Below are positions 41,809 through 51,243 of a DNA stretch of 64,000 nucleotides, in pieces. The stretch covers positions 1,299,255 to 1,363,254 of the forward strand of contig JAFDWS010000002.1 in the NCBI GenBank assembly GCA_018268375.1, given 5' to 3'. Made by a program: the position numbers and the translations under genes. Source of the DNA: Armatimonadota bacterium (GTDB lineage Bacteria; Armatimonadota; Fimbriimonadia; Fimbriimonadales; Fimbriimonadaceae). Positions within the stretch are counted from its first letter, which is position 1; every line of letters begins with the position of its first letter. The notes under the pieces are model-generated. The model worked only from the letters and a program-made list of their open reading frames with translations, was not told where the DNA came from and did no database searches.

Positions 41809-42698
41809 TCGCGGCACCGTCGCCGAACCTGCGACGACGCAAGCTTGTGGACAGGCTGTTCACGATTCTCGCCTACTCGGCGGCTGTGATCGGTGTGGCC
41901 CTGCTCCTCATTCTCCTCTCCAAGCTCTTCGCCGATGGGCTCCCCCGACTTTCGGGGAGGTTCTTGACCTCGATGCCGAAGCAGACCAACTTCGCAAAGG
42001 CGGGCATCTTGTCCGCGATCATCGGCAGCGTTTGGGTCATGGTCTTGACCTTCTTGTTCGCTGTCCCGATCGGAGTCGGGGCAGCCGTCTACTTGCAGGA
42101 GTTCCAGACCAAGAAGAGCCGGTTTACAGGGCTGATCCAGGTCAACATCAACAACCTGTCAGGCGTCCCTTCGATCGTCTACGGGATGCTCGGCCTGGCG
42201 ATCTTCGTTCCCCTCTTCACGGCTCTGACGAGGGATCCTCTGCAAGGGAGAGGCATCATTACGGGCGCCCTCACCATGTCTCTTCTCATCTTGCCGATGA
42301 TCATCCTCGTCACGCAGGAGTCGCTCAAATCGGTGCCGAAGAGCTTCCGCGAAGGGTCGCTCTCAATGGGAGCAACGAACTGGCAGACGATCCGCAAAGT
42401 TGTTCTGCCGGCAGCATCCCCAGGAATCCTGACCGGCATCATCCTCGCGATGGGCCGCGCGGTAGGAGAAACGGCGCCGCTCATCGTCGTTGGCGCCGCC
42501 TCTTTGGTGACGTTCCTACCAAGAGGGCTCACCGACGGCTACATGGTCTTGCCCCTTCAGATCTACGATTGGTCCAGTCGGCCACAAGCCGGGTTCCACC
42601 AGCTCGCGGCATCCGCCATCGTTGTGCTGATCGTCGCCCTCGTCGCGATCAACTCCATTGCGATCACCATCCGGGCCCGATCACGCCACCAGGTCTGA
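41805..42698 (+). CDS. pstA: Phosphate ABC transporter permease PstA
   Basis: A 297-residue permease partner of PstC, with the conserved loop TQESLKSVPKSFREGSLSMGATNWQTIRKVVLPAASPG and a C-terminal hydrophobic helix (AASAIVVLIVALVAINSI). The ATPase PstB and regulator PhoU that usually follow are absent: the next gene is cca with its own promoter. Confidence 0.94.
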   Translation: MIAAPSPNLRRRKLVDRLFTILAYSAAVIGVALLLILLSKLFADGLPRLSGRFLTSMPKQTNFAKAGILSAIIGSVWVMVLTFLFAVPIGVGAAVYLQEFQTKKSRFTGLIQVNINNLSGVPSIVYGMLGLAIFVPLFTALTRDPLQGRGIITGALTMSLLILPMIILVTQESLKSVPKSFREGSLSMGATNWQTIRKVVLPAASPGILTGIILAMGRAVGETAPLIVVGAASLVTFLPRGLTDGYMVLPLQIYDWSSRPQAGFHQLAASAIVVLIVALVAINSIAITIRARSRHQV

Positions 42699-42701
42699 CC
42701 T

Positions 42702-42707
42702 CATAAT
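42702..42707 (+). promoter_or_regulatory. -10 hexamer CATAAT of a leaderless-type promoter
   Basis: CATAAT ends six bases before the GTG of the cca gene, only four bases after the pstA stop. It separates cca from the phosphate operon. Confidence 0.6.
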
Positions 42708-42713
42708 CCCGGC

Positions 42714-44102
42714 GTGCACCCGGCAGTCGCACTGGTCGCAAGCTCACTTCAAGGTTCTGCCCTCGATGGCAAGGCCTATGTCGTTGGTGGTGCTGTAAGG
42801 GACGAACTGCTCGGCAAGCCTCTGACAAACGACCTCGACATCGTGCTCGAGGGCAGCTCAGAAGAATGCGTTCAGCTTCTCGTCGATGCGGGCATCGCTG
42901 AATCGGATCCCGCCGTCTATCCTCGGTTCGGCACCGCAATGGTCCGCATTGCTGGCGCGAACGTCGAGCTGGTGACGGCGCGAAAGGAGTCGTACACGCC
43001 AGAGTCTCGCAAGCCTTCGGTGCAGCCTGCCTCGATCCTAGAGGACGCGCAAAGAAGAGACTTCACGATCAACACGCTGCTTCGCCGAGTTTCAGACGGA
43101 CTGCTCCTCGACCCGCTCGGAACCGGCTTGCCCGATCTCCACGCGCGAATCCTTCGAACGCCGGTGGACGCAACCCGCACTTTCTACGACGACCCGTTGC
43201 GAATGCTGAGGGCCGTCAGGTTTCGGTGGCAACTTGGTTTCGCTTACGCCCCTGGGCTCTTCGAATCTTTGTGCGAGCAAGCGCCAAGGCTCAAAGCCAT
43301 CAGCATGGAGCGGATCCGTGACGAACTGGTCAAGATGCTCGCTCTTCCCGACGCGGCGGGAGCTCTCGGAGATTTGATGGACTCCACGCTCCTCGACCAG
43401 TTTGCACCTGAGTTCCGACCGATGAAGGGCTGCGAACAGAAGGGTTTCCACCACCTTGACGTCTGGGACCACACCTTACTGGCGCTCAAGAACGCGGGCC
43501 ATGACGACTTGATCTTGAGCCTCGCCGTGCTCCTCCACGACGTGGCGAAGCCGGAGACAAAGTCGGTCGAGGCTGATGGCCGCATTCGCTTCCTTCGCCA
43601 CGAGACGCGTGGGGCAGACATGGCGACGGAGATCCTGACGCGGCTGCGCTTCAGCGCTGACCTCATCGACGTCGTCGCTCTCATGGTGCGCCGTCACATG
43701 GTGTTCAATTCCATGCCCGAACTGACCGCGAGCGCCGCCCGCCGCCTGCTCAGAGACTTTGGAGATGGGACCGAACGGTTCTTGAGTCTGGTCGAGGCGG
43801 ACGCAAGCGCGCTTAAACCAGGGGTTCGAGTGCTCGACCTTGAACCCGTACGCCACGTGCTCGCCGAAGTCCAAAAGGAAGCACCGCCTGAGCTCTACGT
43901 CAGCCCCCTCAGTGGCGACGAGATCATGGGCATGACGGGTCTCAATGAGGGCATGCAGGTCGGTGCCCTCAAGAGGCTCCTCACCGAAGACGTGCTCGAT
44001 GGGATCGTCGCTCCTGGCGACAAGGATGCCGCAAAGGCGCGGCTTATGGAACACTGGCGCAACTTGCCCCCGCAAGGGGACGTAGCGGAAGGAGAACCTT
44101 GA
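42714..44102 (+). CDS. cca: CCA-adding enzyme / tRNA nucleotidyltransferase with HD domain
   Basis: A 462-residue class II nucleotidyltransferase. The catalytic YVVGGAVRDELLGKPLTNDLDIVLEG block is intact (Gly-Gly and the Asp-x-Asp). The RRDFTINTL motif C and RMLRAVRFRWQLGF motif follow. The C-terminal half has an HD domain (VLLHDVAKPE with His-Asp, plus the DVVALMVRRH motif). Such proteins add CCA to tRNA; some relatives are poly(A) polymerases. GTG start with CATAAT six bases upstream. Confidence 0.88.
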   Translation: MHPAVALVASSLQGSALDGKAYVVGGAVRDELLGKPLTNDLDIVLEGSSEECVQLLVDAGIAESDPAVYPRFGTAMVRIAGANVELVTARKESYTPESRKPSVQPASILEDAQRRDFTINTLLRRVSDGLLLDPLGTGLPDLHARILRTPVDATRTFYDDPLRMLRAVRFRWQLGFAYAPGLFESLCEQAPRLKAISMERIRDELVKMLALPDAAGALGDLMDSTLLDQFAPEFRPMKGCEQKGFHHLDVWDHTLLALKNAGHDDLILSLAVLLHDVAKPETKSVEADGRIRFLRHETRGADMATEILTRLRFSADLIDVVALMVRRHMVFNSMPELTASAARRLLRDFGDGTERFLSLVEADASALKPGVRVLDLEPVRHVLAEVQKEAPPELYVSPLSGDEIMGMTGLNEGMQVGALKRLLTEDVLDGIVAPGDKDAAKARLMEHWRNLPPQGDVAEGEP

Positions 44103-45184
44103 GAAAGAAGAACGGCGGACACGAGGAAGGCCACGGTCAGGTTCTTTTCTGGCTGATCTTGGGATGCGTCCTCCTAGCCGTGGTGCTGGTCTTCTGGCCG
44201 TTCCTCAGCTCCCTGCTCTGGGCGGCCGTCCTGGCCGTCCTTATGTTTCCGCTGTACAAGAGGCTCTGTGGCCGGTTCTCTCAAAATTTCAGCGCGCTCG
44301 TTGCCACCGCCGTGACCGCCTTGGTGATCGTCCTCCCGTTCGCAACCCTTGGAACGGTCGTCGGAGTCCAGGTCTACACGTTCGCGAACAGCCTGGTGGC
44401 CGAGCGCTCGACCACTGACGGCAAGGTCACTGTCGACCAATTGGGCGACAAAGCGCAAGACGCCCTGAGGCCGGTCTTAGTCCAGATCGGCGTCGCCGAC
44501 TTCAATGTCAAGGAGTACGTCGAGCGGCATCGGGATGAGATCACGGAGTTTGCTCGCGGGCCCCTCACCATGGGTGCGAGGAAGCTCGTCTCCTCCATCC
44601 TCATCCTTGTGATGGCGATCATCACCATGTTCTTCATGCTTCGGGACGGCCCGCGCCTCCTCGATCCCGTGTGCGAGATTGTCCCGCTGCCGCCGGACGA
44701 AACCAAGCGGATCTTGCTGAACATGCAGTCCACGATCCAGGCCGTGTTCATTGGGGTCGTCCTCGTATCTCTGATACAAGGCGCGATCGCGACCCTGGCT
44801 TACTGGGTCCTCGGGGTTCAGGCTCCCCTCGTTTGGGGCGTAGTGACCGTCGTTTTCTGCACGATCCCTCTCCTTGGGGCCCCCGTTGTCTACGTCCCCC
44901 TCGCCGCACGCCTCATGATCGAGGGAAACGTACTTCAGGGGATTATTCTCTTGGGGATCGGGTTTGGCGTGATCTCAGTCGTCGACAACCTCTTGCGGCC
45001 CATTTTCATCGGCGCCCGGTCTTCTCTCCACCCTATCGCCATCTTCTTCGCCCTGCTCGGCGGCGTCGTGCTCCTCGGCCCCGTGGGGATCATGGCTGGG
45101 CCCACCCTGCTTGCCCTCTTGCTCGGCCTCATCGACATCCTACGCGCGAACCGGAGGCTCCAAGCCTCTGAGCAGGAGGCATAA
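44099..45184 (+). CDS. AI-2E family transporter (YdiK/PerM-like)
   Basis: A 361-residue membrane protein with about eight helices: an early pair (VLFWLILGCVLLAVVLVFWPF, LWAAVLAVLMFPLY) and a C-terminal group with the VWGVVTVVFCTIPLLGAPVVYVP and VVDNLLRPIFIGARSSLHPIAIF blocks typical of the PerM/YdiK superfamily. Family members have been proposed as autoinducer-2 or sodium/proton transporters. TTG 44099 overlaps the cca stop as TTGA, with AAGGAG as Shine-Dalgarno. Confidence 0.88.
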   Translation: MRKKNGGHEEGHGQVLFWLILGCVLLAVVLVFWPFLSSLLWAAVLAVLMFPLYKRLCGRFSQNFSALVATAVTALVIVLPFATLGTVVGVQVYTFANSLVAERSTTDGKVTVDQLGDKAQDALRPVLVQIGVADFNVKEYVERHRDEITEFARGPLTMGARKLVSSILILVMAIITMFFMLRDGPRLLDPVCEIVPLPPDETKRILLNMQSTIQAVFIGVVLVSLIQGAIATLAYWVLGVQAPLVWGVVTVVFCTIPLLGAPVVYVPLAARLMIEGNVLQGIILLGIGFGVISVVDNLLRPIFIGARSSLHPIAIFFALLGGVVLLGPVGIMAGPTLLALLLGLIDILRANRRLQASEQEA

Positions 45185-45188
45185 AGCT

Positions 45189-45539
45189 CTGCCACACATT
45201 CAAGTCGAGCTCAGTTCTAACGTCGCGCCATTGGTGGACGTCCAAGGCTGCCTGGATGCCCTTGTGTTCACGCTTTCAGAACAGGACACGATTGACCCCG
45301 CCGCCGTCAAGGGCTACCTCAGGGTCTCGCCTGTCTGGGCGACCGGTGAGGGTGCACCCGACGGATTCATCCATCTGACGGTTTGCGTCTTGGCCGGCCG
45401 TCCCCCGGAGCTCCTCTCCGCGGTTTCGGACCGCCTTTACTCGCAGGCCCTCGACCTCTTCCGCCCGGCTTTGGACCAGGGCGTCGCCAAGGTGACTCTG
45501 GAGCTTCGGGAGATGATTCCCGAGGTCTATCGTAAGTAG
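45189..45539 (+). CDS. CHMI-like tautomerase (5-carboxymethyl-2-hydroxymuconate isomerase family), putative CTG start
   Basis: A 116-residue protein of the tautomerase superfamily: PHIQVELSSNVAPLVDVQGC at the N terminus, KGYLRVSPVWAT, GFIHLTVCVLAGRPPELLSAV, and VTLELREMIPEVYRK at the end. Activity in this superfamily depends on the N-terminal Pro after Met removal. No ATG, GTG or TTG precedes that Pro in frame closer than 45111, which is inside the previous gene. CTG 45189 directly precedes the Pro codon and has AGGAGG nine bases upstream, so I take CTG as start. The substrate is unknown, since no homoprotocatechuate genes are nearby. Confidence 0.75.
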   Translation: MPHIQVELSSNVAPLVDVQGCLDALVFTLSEQDTIDPAAVKGYLRVSPVWATGEGAPDGFIHLTVCVLAGRPPELLSAVSDRLYSQALDLFRPALDQGVAKVTLELREMIPEVYRK

Positions 45540-46074
45540 GGTTGCGGCGGGGCGGCCGGTCGCCAGCGTCACGGTCGAAGGGTTTCTTGAAGCTTCTTCT
45601 GTCTGGCCGGTCGCCTTCCGGCTTGAAGCTTCGGTGACCGCGGCCCCGGTCTTCCCTCTGGCCGTCGAACGGAAAGTTCCGCAGTTTCACATGGCCCGTG
45701 ACGTAGCAGTCTCCAATGTCGACCGCCCATTCCCACACTGCGTCCAAACGGTCCAAGTACACGCAACTCGCCCCTGACAGGGCCTCGCCCTTGTGCGCCG
45801 CCCGCCAGTTGTCGTCCAATTCCTGAGCCAGATCGAGCAAGTGCATCTTGTCGCGCCCCGGCATGGCCACCTCCGCACTGAACATCCTCGTCGCAAGGCC
45901 CGGTTTCCGGAAGTTCGCTTGAGCCTCCGGGAACATCGCCTCCACCAGTTCCTTGAGGCGCGTGAACCACAGCTCACGCTTTTCGCCAGCGACCGTGCGC
46001 GAGCGCTGGAGCAGTTCGCGGCGGTAGGCGTCGAATTCCGCCGCACGGCGCGAGTCTGGGGAGCCGAAGTTCAT
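45367..46074 (-). CDS. Protein with Arg/Gly/Pro-rich C-terminal tail
   Basis: A 235-residue protein. The N-terminal 145 residues are a soluble domain of unknown family (FTRLKELVEAMFPEAQANFRK, LDLAQELDDNWRAAHKG, YLDRLDAVWEWAVDIGDCYVTGH). The rest is a disordered Arg/Gly/Pro/Asp tail (RGRGHRSFKPEGDRPDRR and PKPGGRGRGP) that could bind nucleic acid. The start is ATG 46074 with CATAAT seven bases upstream. The tail runs antisense to the last 173 bases of the CHMI-like gene, and its real extent may be shorter than the frame. Confidence 0.65.
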   Translation of the reverse strand: MNFGSPDSRRAAEFDAYRRELLQRSRTVAGEKRELWFTRLKELVEAMFPEAQANFRKPGLATRMFSAEVAMPGRDKMHLLDLAQELDDNWRAAHKGEALSGASCVYLDRLDAVWEWAVDIGDCYVTGHVKLRNFPFDGQREDRGRGHRSFKPEGDRPDRRSFKKPFDRDAGDRPPRRNPTYDRPRESSPEAPESPWRRPGPKPGGRGRGPASKGGPKPRRGAPGDGRPRRKPSDG

Positions 46075-46081
46075 GCCTGAC

Positions 46082-46087
46082 ATTATG
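46082..46087 (-). promoter_or_regulatory. -10 hexamer CATAAT of a leaderless-type promoter
   Basis: CATAAT ends seven bases before ATG 46074. The ATG inside CATAATG is in frame but too close to be used by this start site. Confidence 0.55.
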
Positions 46088-46204
46088 GAGTCAGCGCCGA
46101 AATGGCCTCCGCTGAAGTGTCCATCACTTTTGCGGATTCTCACCGCCCTGACGTGCATTGGTACCGCCACGCGGCGTATCCTCAGGCGCAGCGCGGTACT
46201 TCCC

Positions 46205-48709
46205 ATGAATCTGATGTTGACTTTGGCGCTGCTCGCTGCCGGCAGCTCTTCTTCGTCTCCGGTGCACGGCTTCTTGCAAGTTGCTGCTCCCGCTCCGCAA
46301 GAGAAAGCGGTGAAAGCCGAGGACAAGAAACAAGAGGAGAAGAAAGACCCTTACCAGGATGCCATCAAGGACTACAAGAAGAGCGAGGGCGTCTTCACCG
46401 TCTTTCAAAAGGACGACAGCTACCTCTTCCAAATCCCGACCAACCTGATCGGCAGGGACTTCCTTTGGACGACGGAACTCAAGAAGACCCCGACCGGGAT
46501 GTTTAACGGCTCCCCCGTCGGGGAAGGGATGGTCCGCTTCGAATTGCGGGGCGACCGCCTTCTTCTCCGCTCGGTCGGAGTGAACGTTGTCGCAACAGAC
46601 GGCGAGGAGATCAAGAGGGCCGTGGACTTCTCGAACGTTGATCCCATCATCAAGTCATTTCCGGTGAAGGCGAAGGCGCCCGATGGTGCACCGCTCATCG
46701 ACGTCAGCAGCTACTTCAAGGGCGATATCGCCGAGTTTTCCGCCAAGGGCTCGCTTGGCGGCGCGATGATCGATCCTGAACGCTCATACATCGAATCGGT
46801 CAAAGCCTTTCCTCTCAACGTCAACGTGGAAGTCACCCAGACCGCGGCAGGCGGCGGAGGCGGAGGCCGGGGGTTCTTTGGCGCCGCTCCGCCAAGGACA
46901 GCGAACACCGGCGTGCTTCTCCACAGCATCGTGTTGCTTCCTGAGAAGCCGATGATGGGCAGGCTCTGGGACTCCCGGGTCGGCTACTTCTCGAACGGGT
47001 TCACCGACTACGGCACCGACGAGCACAAAGTCAAGACTTATCAGTACATCGCTCGCTATCGATTGGAGAAGAAGGATCCGAACGCCGCTCTCAGCGAGCC
47101 GGTCAAGCCGATCGTCTACTACGTGAGCCGAGAAGTCCCCGAGAAATGGCGAAAGTACATCAAGCAGGGCATCGAGGATTGGCAGCCCGCTTTCGAGGCG
47201 GCCGGCTTCAAGCACGCGATCATTGCCAAGGACGCCCCGACCGAAAAAGAAGACCCGAACTGGGATCCTGAGGATGTCCGTTACAGCGTGATCAGATGGG
47301 CGCCCCTGCCGATCGCCAACGCCATAGGCCCCCACGTCTCCGACCCCAGGTCAGGTGAGATCATGAGCGCCCACGTCATCGTCTGGCACGACATCCTCAA
47401 GCTCCAGACTGAGTGGTACTTCTCTCAAGCCTCGCCGAACGATCCACGGGCCCAGCGGCTCCCGATGCCCGACGACCTCATGGGCGAAAACCTTCGTTTC
47501 GTGGTCTCTCACGAAGTGGGTCACACCCTGGGGCTCCCCCACAACGGCAAGAGCAGCGCCATGATCCCGGTCCGCCTGTTGCGCGATCCAAAGTGGACGA
47601 AGGAGAACGGCACTTGCACCAGCATCATGGACTACGCCCGGTTCAACTACGTCGCCCAACCAGGGGACGGAGCGAGCTTGTGCCCGAAGATCGGCCGCTA
47701 CGACAAATTCGCCATCTCCTGGGGCTACACGCCGATCCAGGCCGCGCACAAGCCGCAAGACGAGAAGAGGATGCTCGACGTTTGGGCGAGCAAGCAGGTC
47801 GGCGACCCGATGCTGCGCTTCTATGACAACTTCAGCAGCAGCGACCCGACCGCCCAGTCCGAAGCACTCGGCGATAACGCGGTCGAAGCCTCGACCTATG
47901 GCGTGGCCAACCTGAAGCGCGTCATGGGGTTCCTTGTTCCCGCCTCGACGAAGTACGGCGAGGACTACTCTGAACTTGCCGGCATGCACGGGGCAGTCCG
48001 TGAGCAGTTCCTGAACTACGTCTTCCACGTCGCCACTGTCGTGGGCGGCATCGTCCAGACCGACTACCACGCGGGCCGCGGCGACGTCGTCTACTCACAT
48101 TGCCCTCTGGACTATCAAAGGTCGGCTGTCAAATGGCTCTGCGACAACGCGATCACTCCCCCAACCTGGATGTTCCCCTCCTCGGTGATGATGCGCATCG
48201 GCAACGATAACGGCGACGCCCTCATGGGAGGCATGGAGACAATGGCGATCAATGCCCTCATGTCGAATTCCCGGTGGAGTCGCATGTTGCAGAACCAGTC
48301 ATTGAACGGCCAGAACGCTTACACGGTCGATGCGATGCTCGGCGATCTGCGGGCGTTCGTGTTCCGTGAGTTGGCGACGGGCGCTCCGATCGGGCTTTCG
48401 CGGCGCACGGCGCAACGGGAGTTCGTCCGTGCCCTCTCGACGAAGCTCGCCTCCAGTAGCGAAAACCGTATCCATGCCATGGCCGAGCTCAAGACCGACC
48501 TCAAGGCTATCAATGGAGCGATTGGCCGAACGTCCGACAGTCTGACCGTTGCCCACTTGGAAGAGCTGAAGAAGCAGGTCGAGTTCGCGCTCGCGAACCC
48601 GGACAAGATGGGAGGGGGCGCGACGACCCAAGCCTTCCCGTTCCTGGTACCCCAGCAATCTTGGTGCGGATATGGCACGCCGGTCGACTATCGCGAATGG
48701 TTCGAGTAA
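46205..48709 (+). CDS. Secreted zinc metalloprotease (DUF5117/DUF5118 family)
   Basis: An 834-residue protein with signal peptide MNLMLTLALLAAGSSSSSPVHG, an N-terminal DUF5118-like domain, a DUF5117 region with repeated beta segments, and the gluzincin active site VSHEVGHTLGLPHN (HExxH with a third ligand downstream) near residue 436, followed by TCTSIMDYARFNYVAQPGD. These are extracellular or periplasmic metalloproteases of unknown substrate, common in Bacteroidota, Acidobacteriota and relatives. A low-complexity Gly run lies near residue 215. It is convergent with pyrG, 13 bases apart. Confidence 0.88.
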   Translation: MNLMLTLALLAAGSSSSSPVHGFLQVAAPAPQEKAVKAEDKKQEEKKDPYQDAIKDYKKSEGVFTVFQKDDSYLFQIPTNLIGRDFLWTTELKKTPTGMFNGSPVGEGMVRFELRGDRLLLRSVGVNVVATDGEEIKRAVDFSNVDPIIKSFPVKAKAPDGAPLIDVSSYFKGDIAEFSAKGSLGGAMIDPERSYIESVKAFPLNVNVEVTQTAAGGGGGGRGFFGAAPPRTANTGVLLHSIVLLPEKPMMGRLWDSRVGYFSNGFTDYGTDEHKVKTYQYIARYRLEKKDPNAALSEPVKPIVYYVSREVPEKWRKYIKQGIEDWQPAFEAAGFKHAIIAKDAPTEKEDPNWDPEDVRYSVIRWAPLPIANAIGPHVSDPRSGEIMSAHVIVWHDILKLQTEWYFSQASPNDPRAQRLPMPDDLMGENLRFVVSHEVGHTLGLPHNGKSSAMIPVRLLRDPKWTKENGTCTSIMDYARFNYVAQPGDGASLCPKIGRYDKFAISWGYTPIQAAHKPQDEKRMLDVWASKQVGDPMLRFYDNFSSSDPTAQSEALGDNAVEASTYGVANLKRVMGFLVPASTKYGEDYSELAGMHGAVREQFLNYVFHVATVVGGIVQTDYHAGRGDVVYSHCPLDYQRSAVKWLCDNAITPPTWMFPSSVMMRIGNDNGDALMGGMETMAINALMSNSRWSRMLQNQSLNGQNAYTVDAMLGDLRAFVFRELATGAPIGLSRRTAQREFVRALSTKLASSSENRIHAMAELKTDLKAINGAIGRTSDSLTVAHLEELKKQVEFALANPDKMGGGATTQAFPFLVPQQSWCGYGTPVDYREWFE

Positions 48710-48722
48710 GCCTCGGCTACGC

Positions 48723-50339
48723 CTAGACTAACACGGCGGCCTTTCGAAACAAGGCCGCCTTTACCAAGCCTTGGAACAAGGGATGGGGCCGGTTAGGACG
48801 CGATTTGAACTCAGGATGAGCTTGCGTCGCGATGAAGAACGGGTGCGAAGGAAGCTCGATCATCTCGACCAGCCGGTAATCCGGGGAGACACCCGAAACG
48901 ATGAGCCCCTTCTCGATCAGAAGCTCTCGGAAGTCGTTGTTGACTTCGTACCGGTGCCGGTGCCGCTCCTCGATCCGCGTCGCGTTGTACAACTGGTGGG
49001 CCAGGGTGCCGGCCGTGATGTTGCACGGATAACTGCCCAGGCGCATGGTCGCTCCTTTCGTCTTGACCTTGGTCTGGTCAGGCATGAATCCGATGACCGG
49101 ATAGGGAGCTTCGGAGTCGACCTCCGTCGTGTTCGCCCCCTCGAGACCGCACACGTTCCGCGCAAATTCGATGACTGCCATCTGCAGTCCCAGGCAGATT
49201 CCTAAGAACGGGATGTTCTTTTCGCGCACGAACCGCATTGCCCGGATCTTGCCTTCGATCCCACGGTCGCCGAATCCAGGAGCGACGATCACGCCGTCAA
49301 CGTCTCCGATGACAGTTTCTGGGTCGATCGTCGACTCGAGCGTCTGGCTCTCGATCCAACGAATGTCGACCTTTGCGTTGTTCGCGCCGCCCGCGTGAAC
49401 AAGGGCTTCCGCGATGGACTTGTACGCGTCGCCGTTCTGCGTGTACTTGCCAACAACGGCAATGCAACACCGGTCTTGTGGGTGCTTGATCTTCTCTGCG
49501 ATCTGCTTCCATTCGGACAGGCTCGAATCGCGCTTTTCCAACCCCAGCCGTTCGACCACGAGGTCGCCAAGCCCCGCGCTCTCGTACATCAGTGGGACTT
49601 CGTAAATCGTCTCGGCGTTGAGGCTTTCAACAACAGCCTCGGTCGGCACGTCGCAGAAAAGGCTGATCTTCTCCTTCACTTCCTGCGGGATTGCGACTTC
49701 GCTCCGGCACACCAGGACGTCCGGCGAGATGCCGATCTCGCGCAATTTGATCACGCTGTGCTGCGTGGGCTTGGTCTTGATTTCGTGCCAGGGTCCGACC
49801 TGAGGAACGAGCGTCACGTGGACGAAGAGCGTGCTTTCCTTGCCGAAGTCTTTGCGCATTTGGCGAATCGCTTCGAGGAACGGCAGCGATTCGATGTCTC
49901 CGACCGTGCCTCCGATCTCCGCCAGGACGATGTCCGCCTCTTGCTGCTTCCCAAGGTCGACGATTGCCCGCTTGATCTCGTTGGTCACGTGGGGAATCAC
50001 TTGGACGGTGGCACCCAGATAGTCCCCGCGCCTCTCCGCCTCGATCACGCTCAAATAGACCTTGCCTGTCGTCACACTGGATCCGGCGGAGCAAGAGACA
50101 TCAATGAAGCGCTCGTAATGTCCCAGGTCGAGGTCGGTCTCGGTGCCGTCATCGGTGACGAACACTTCACCATGCTGATAGGGGTTCATCGTGCCCGCGT
50201 CGACGTTGATGTAAGGGTCGAGCTTCATAGGGGCGACGACGTAGCCCCGGTTCCGGAGAATGCGGCCAAGCGAGGCCGACGTGATGCCCTTGCCGATTGA
50301 AGAAACAACACCGCCGGTCACAAAAATGTACTTGGTCAT
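48723..50339 (-). CDS. pyrG: CTP synthase
   Basis: A 538-residue enzyme that aminates UTP to CTP using glutamine and ATP. Both domains are intact: the synthase ([22 protein letters not shown]-loop; [37 protein letters not shown]) and the class I glutamine amidotransferase (catalytic Cys in [15 protein letters not shown]; the His and Glu of [11 protein letters not shown]). It has a leader of about 70 bases behind a TATAAT, unusual in this window. Confidence 0.95.
   Translation of the reverse strand: MTKYIFVTGGVVSSIGKGITSASLGRILRNRGYVVAPMKLDPYINVDAGTMNPYQHGEVFVTDDGTETDLDLGHYERFIDVSCSAGSSVTTGKVYLSVIEAERRGDYLGATVQVIPHVTNEIKRAIVDLGKQQEADIVLAEIGGTVGDIESLPFLEAIRQMRKDFGKESTLFVHVTLVPQVGPWHEIKTKPTQHSVIKLREIGISPDVLVCRSEVAIPQEVKEKISLFCDVPTEAVVESLNAETIYEVPLMYESAGLGDLVVERLGLEKRDSSLSEWKQIAEKIKHPQDRCCIAVVGKYTQNGDAYKSIAEALVHAGGANNAKVDIRWIESQTLESTIDPETVIGDVDGVIVAPGFGDRGIEGKIRAMRFVREKNIPFLGICLGLQMAVIEFARNVCGLEGANTTEVDSEAPYPVIGFMPDQTKVKTKGATMRLGSYPCNITAGTLAHQLYNATRIEERHRHRYEVNNDFRELLIEKGLIVSGVSPDYRLVEMIELPSHPFFIATQAHPEFKSRPNRPHPLFQGLVKAALFRKAAVLV
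48735..48762 (+). terminator. Likely terminator of the metalloprotease gene, inside the pyrG 3' end
   Basis: GGCGGCCTT (48735-48743) pairs with AAGGCCGCC (48751-48759) over a 7-base loop and is followed by TTT. It lies in the last codons of the convergent pyrG, so one sequence serves both. Confidence 0.5.
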
Positions 50340-50409
50340 GGCATTCCCGAAGGCACCAGGCGCACTCCCAGAGAGACATGACGCAGGAAAGGGCGATGGG
50401 GCCTCTCCA

Positions 50410-50415
50410 ATTATA
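50410..50415 (-). promoter_or_regulatory. TATAAT -10 element of pyrG
   Basis: A consensus TATAAT on the minus strand, 70 bases before the pyrG ATG. The transcript would carry a leader, so control by reiterative transcription or attenuation is possible as in other pyrG genes. Confidence 0.5.
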
Positions 50416-50490
50416 CGGAATCGTTAACGAGAGAAGAGCCCCCGCCCAGAAACACGCTCAACGCGGTCCCGAGCCGGTGCCTAGAGACCA

Positions 50491-51168
50491 TCACTTCTGC
50501 GCCAGACGGAAACTCTCTGCAATCGCTTGAGCGTCGTCGGAGATGACATTGGCCGCTTGTTCTGTCTGGAGCGTGAGCACATAGACGTCCTCGTTGTTGA
50601 CCATCACGTAGTGGATGTGGTGGCCCGTCTCTCCGTCGCGAGACTTCGTCGTCATCTTGATGAGCTCGGCGGGCCCGACCGGGAGCTTAATCGTCGATCG
50701 CTTCGCACTGCCCATATAGATGTTCGCGATTTCGTCCGCTTGTTCCTTGAGGGTAGTGCCGCCCTTGACCTGATGGTGCTTGAGCTCAATCTGGGTGATC
50801 GTGGATGTCTCACCCACGATGCCACGCTTGCTCAAGAGGAGGCTCGTACCTTCGGGAAGCTTGGCGTGCTCCTCTCGCTGCTTCATCATCTCGTCGGGGA
50901 TGCCCATCTGTTTGAGCTGCTCGTCCGTGACCTGGACCTGACCCTCGCCACCAAAGTTCGAGGTGTCGATGTTGTTCAGAGATTCGGCTGGCGTCCTCCA
51001 CTCGGTCGGAGCCGCGATCATGGCACCAATGTCTTGCATCTGGTGCCATCTCCAGTTGCCCGCTAACGTCGGCGGAGCAGGGGGATTCGCGTCGAACTTG
51101 GTGACCTCCTTAGGGCCACAACCGACGAGCGCGAGGAGACACAGGATGGAGGCTCGATTTGCTCTCAT
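50491..51168 (-). CDS. Lipoprotein of unknown function
   Basis: A 225-residue lipoprotein (MRANRASILCLLALVGC, Cys17). The mature part is helical and beta mixed with Gln/Glu/Lys-rich segments, LPVGPAELIKMTTKSRDGE and YVLTLQTEQAANVISDDAQ resembling PsbP/Mog1-like domains of surface lipoproteins. The promoter TAGAGT lies six bases before the ATG. It is read in the same direction as pyrG and ends 151 bases before its start. Confidence 0.68.
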   Translation of the reverse strand: MRANRASILCLLALVGCGPKEVTKFDANPPAPPTLAGNWRWHQMQDIGAMIAAPTEWRTPAESLNNIDTSNFGGEGQVQVTDEQLKQMGIPDEMMKQREEHAKLPEGTSLLLSKRGIVGETSTITQIELKHHQVKGGTTLKEQADEIANIYMGSAKRSTIKLPVGPAELIKMTTKSRDGETGHHIHYVMVNNEDVYVLTLQTEQAANVISDDAQAIAESFRLAQK

Positions 51169-51174
51169 GGCGCC

Positions 51175-51180
51175 ACTCTA
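51175..51180 (-). promoter_or_regulatory. -10 hexamer TAGAGT of a leaderless-type promoter
   Basis: TAGAGT ends six bases before the ATG of the lipoprotein gene. Confidence 0.55.
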
Positions 51181-51243
51181 CCACCCGGGCACTAAGAACC
51201 TTCCCGGGAACCTGGAGCGGGACGGCGTACACTGAAAGGAGAT

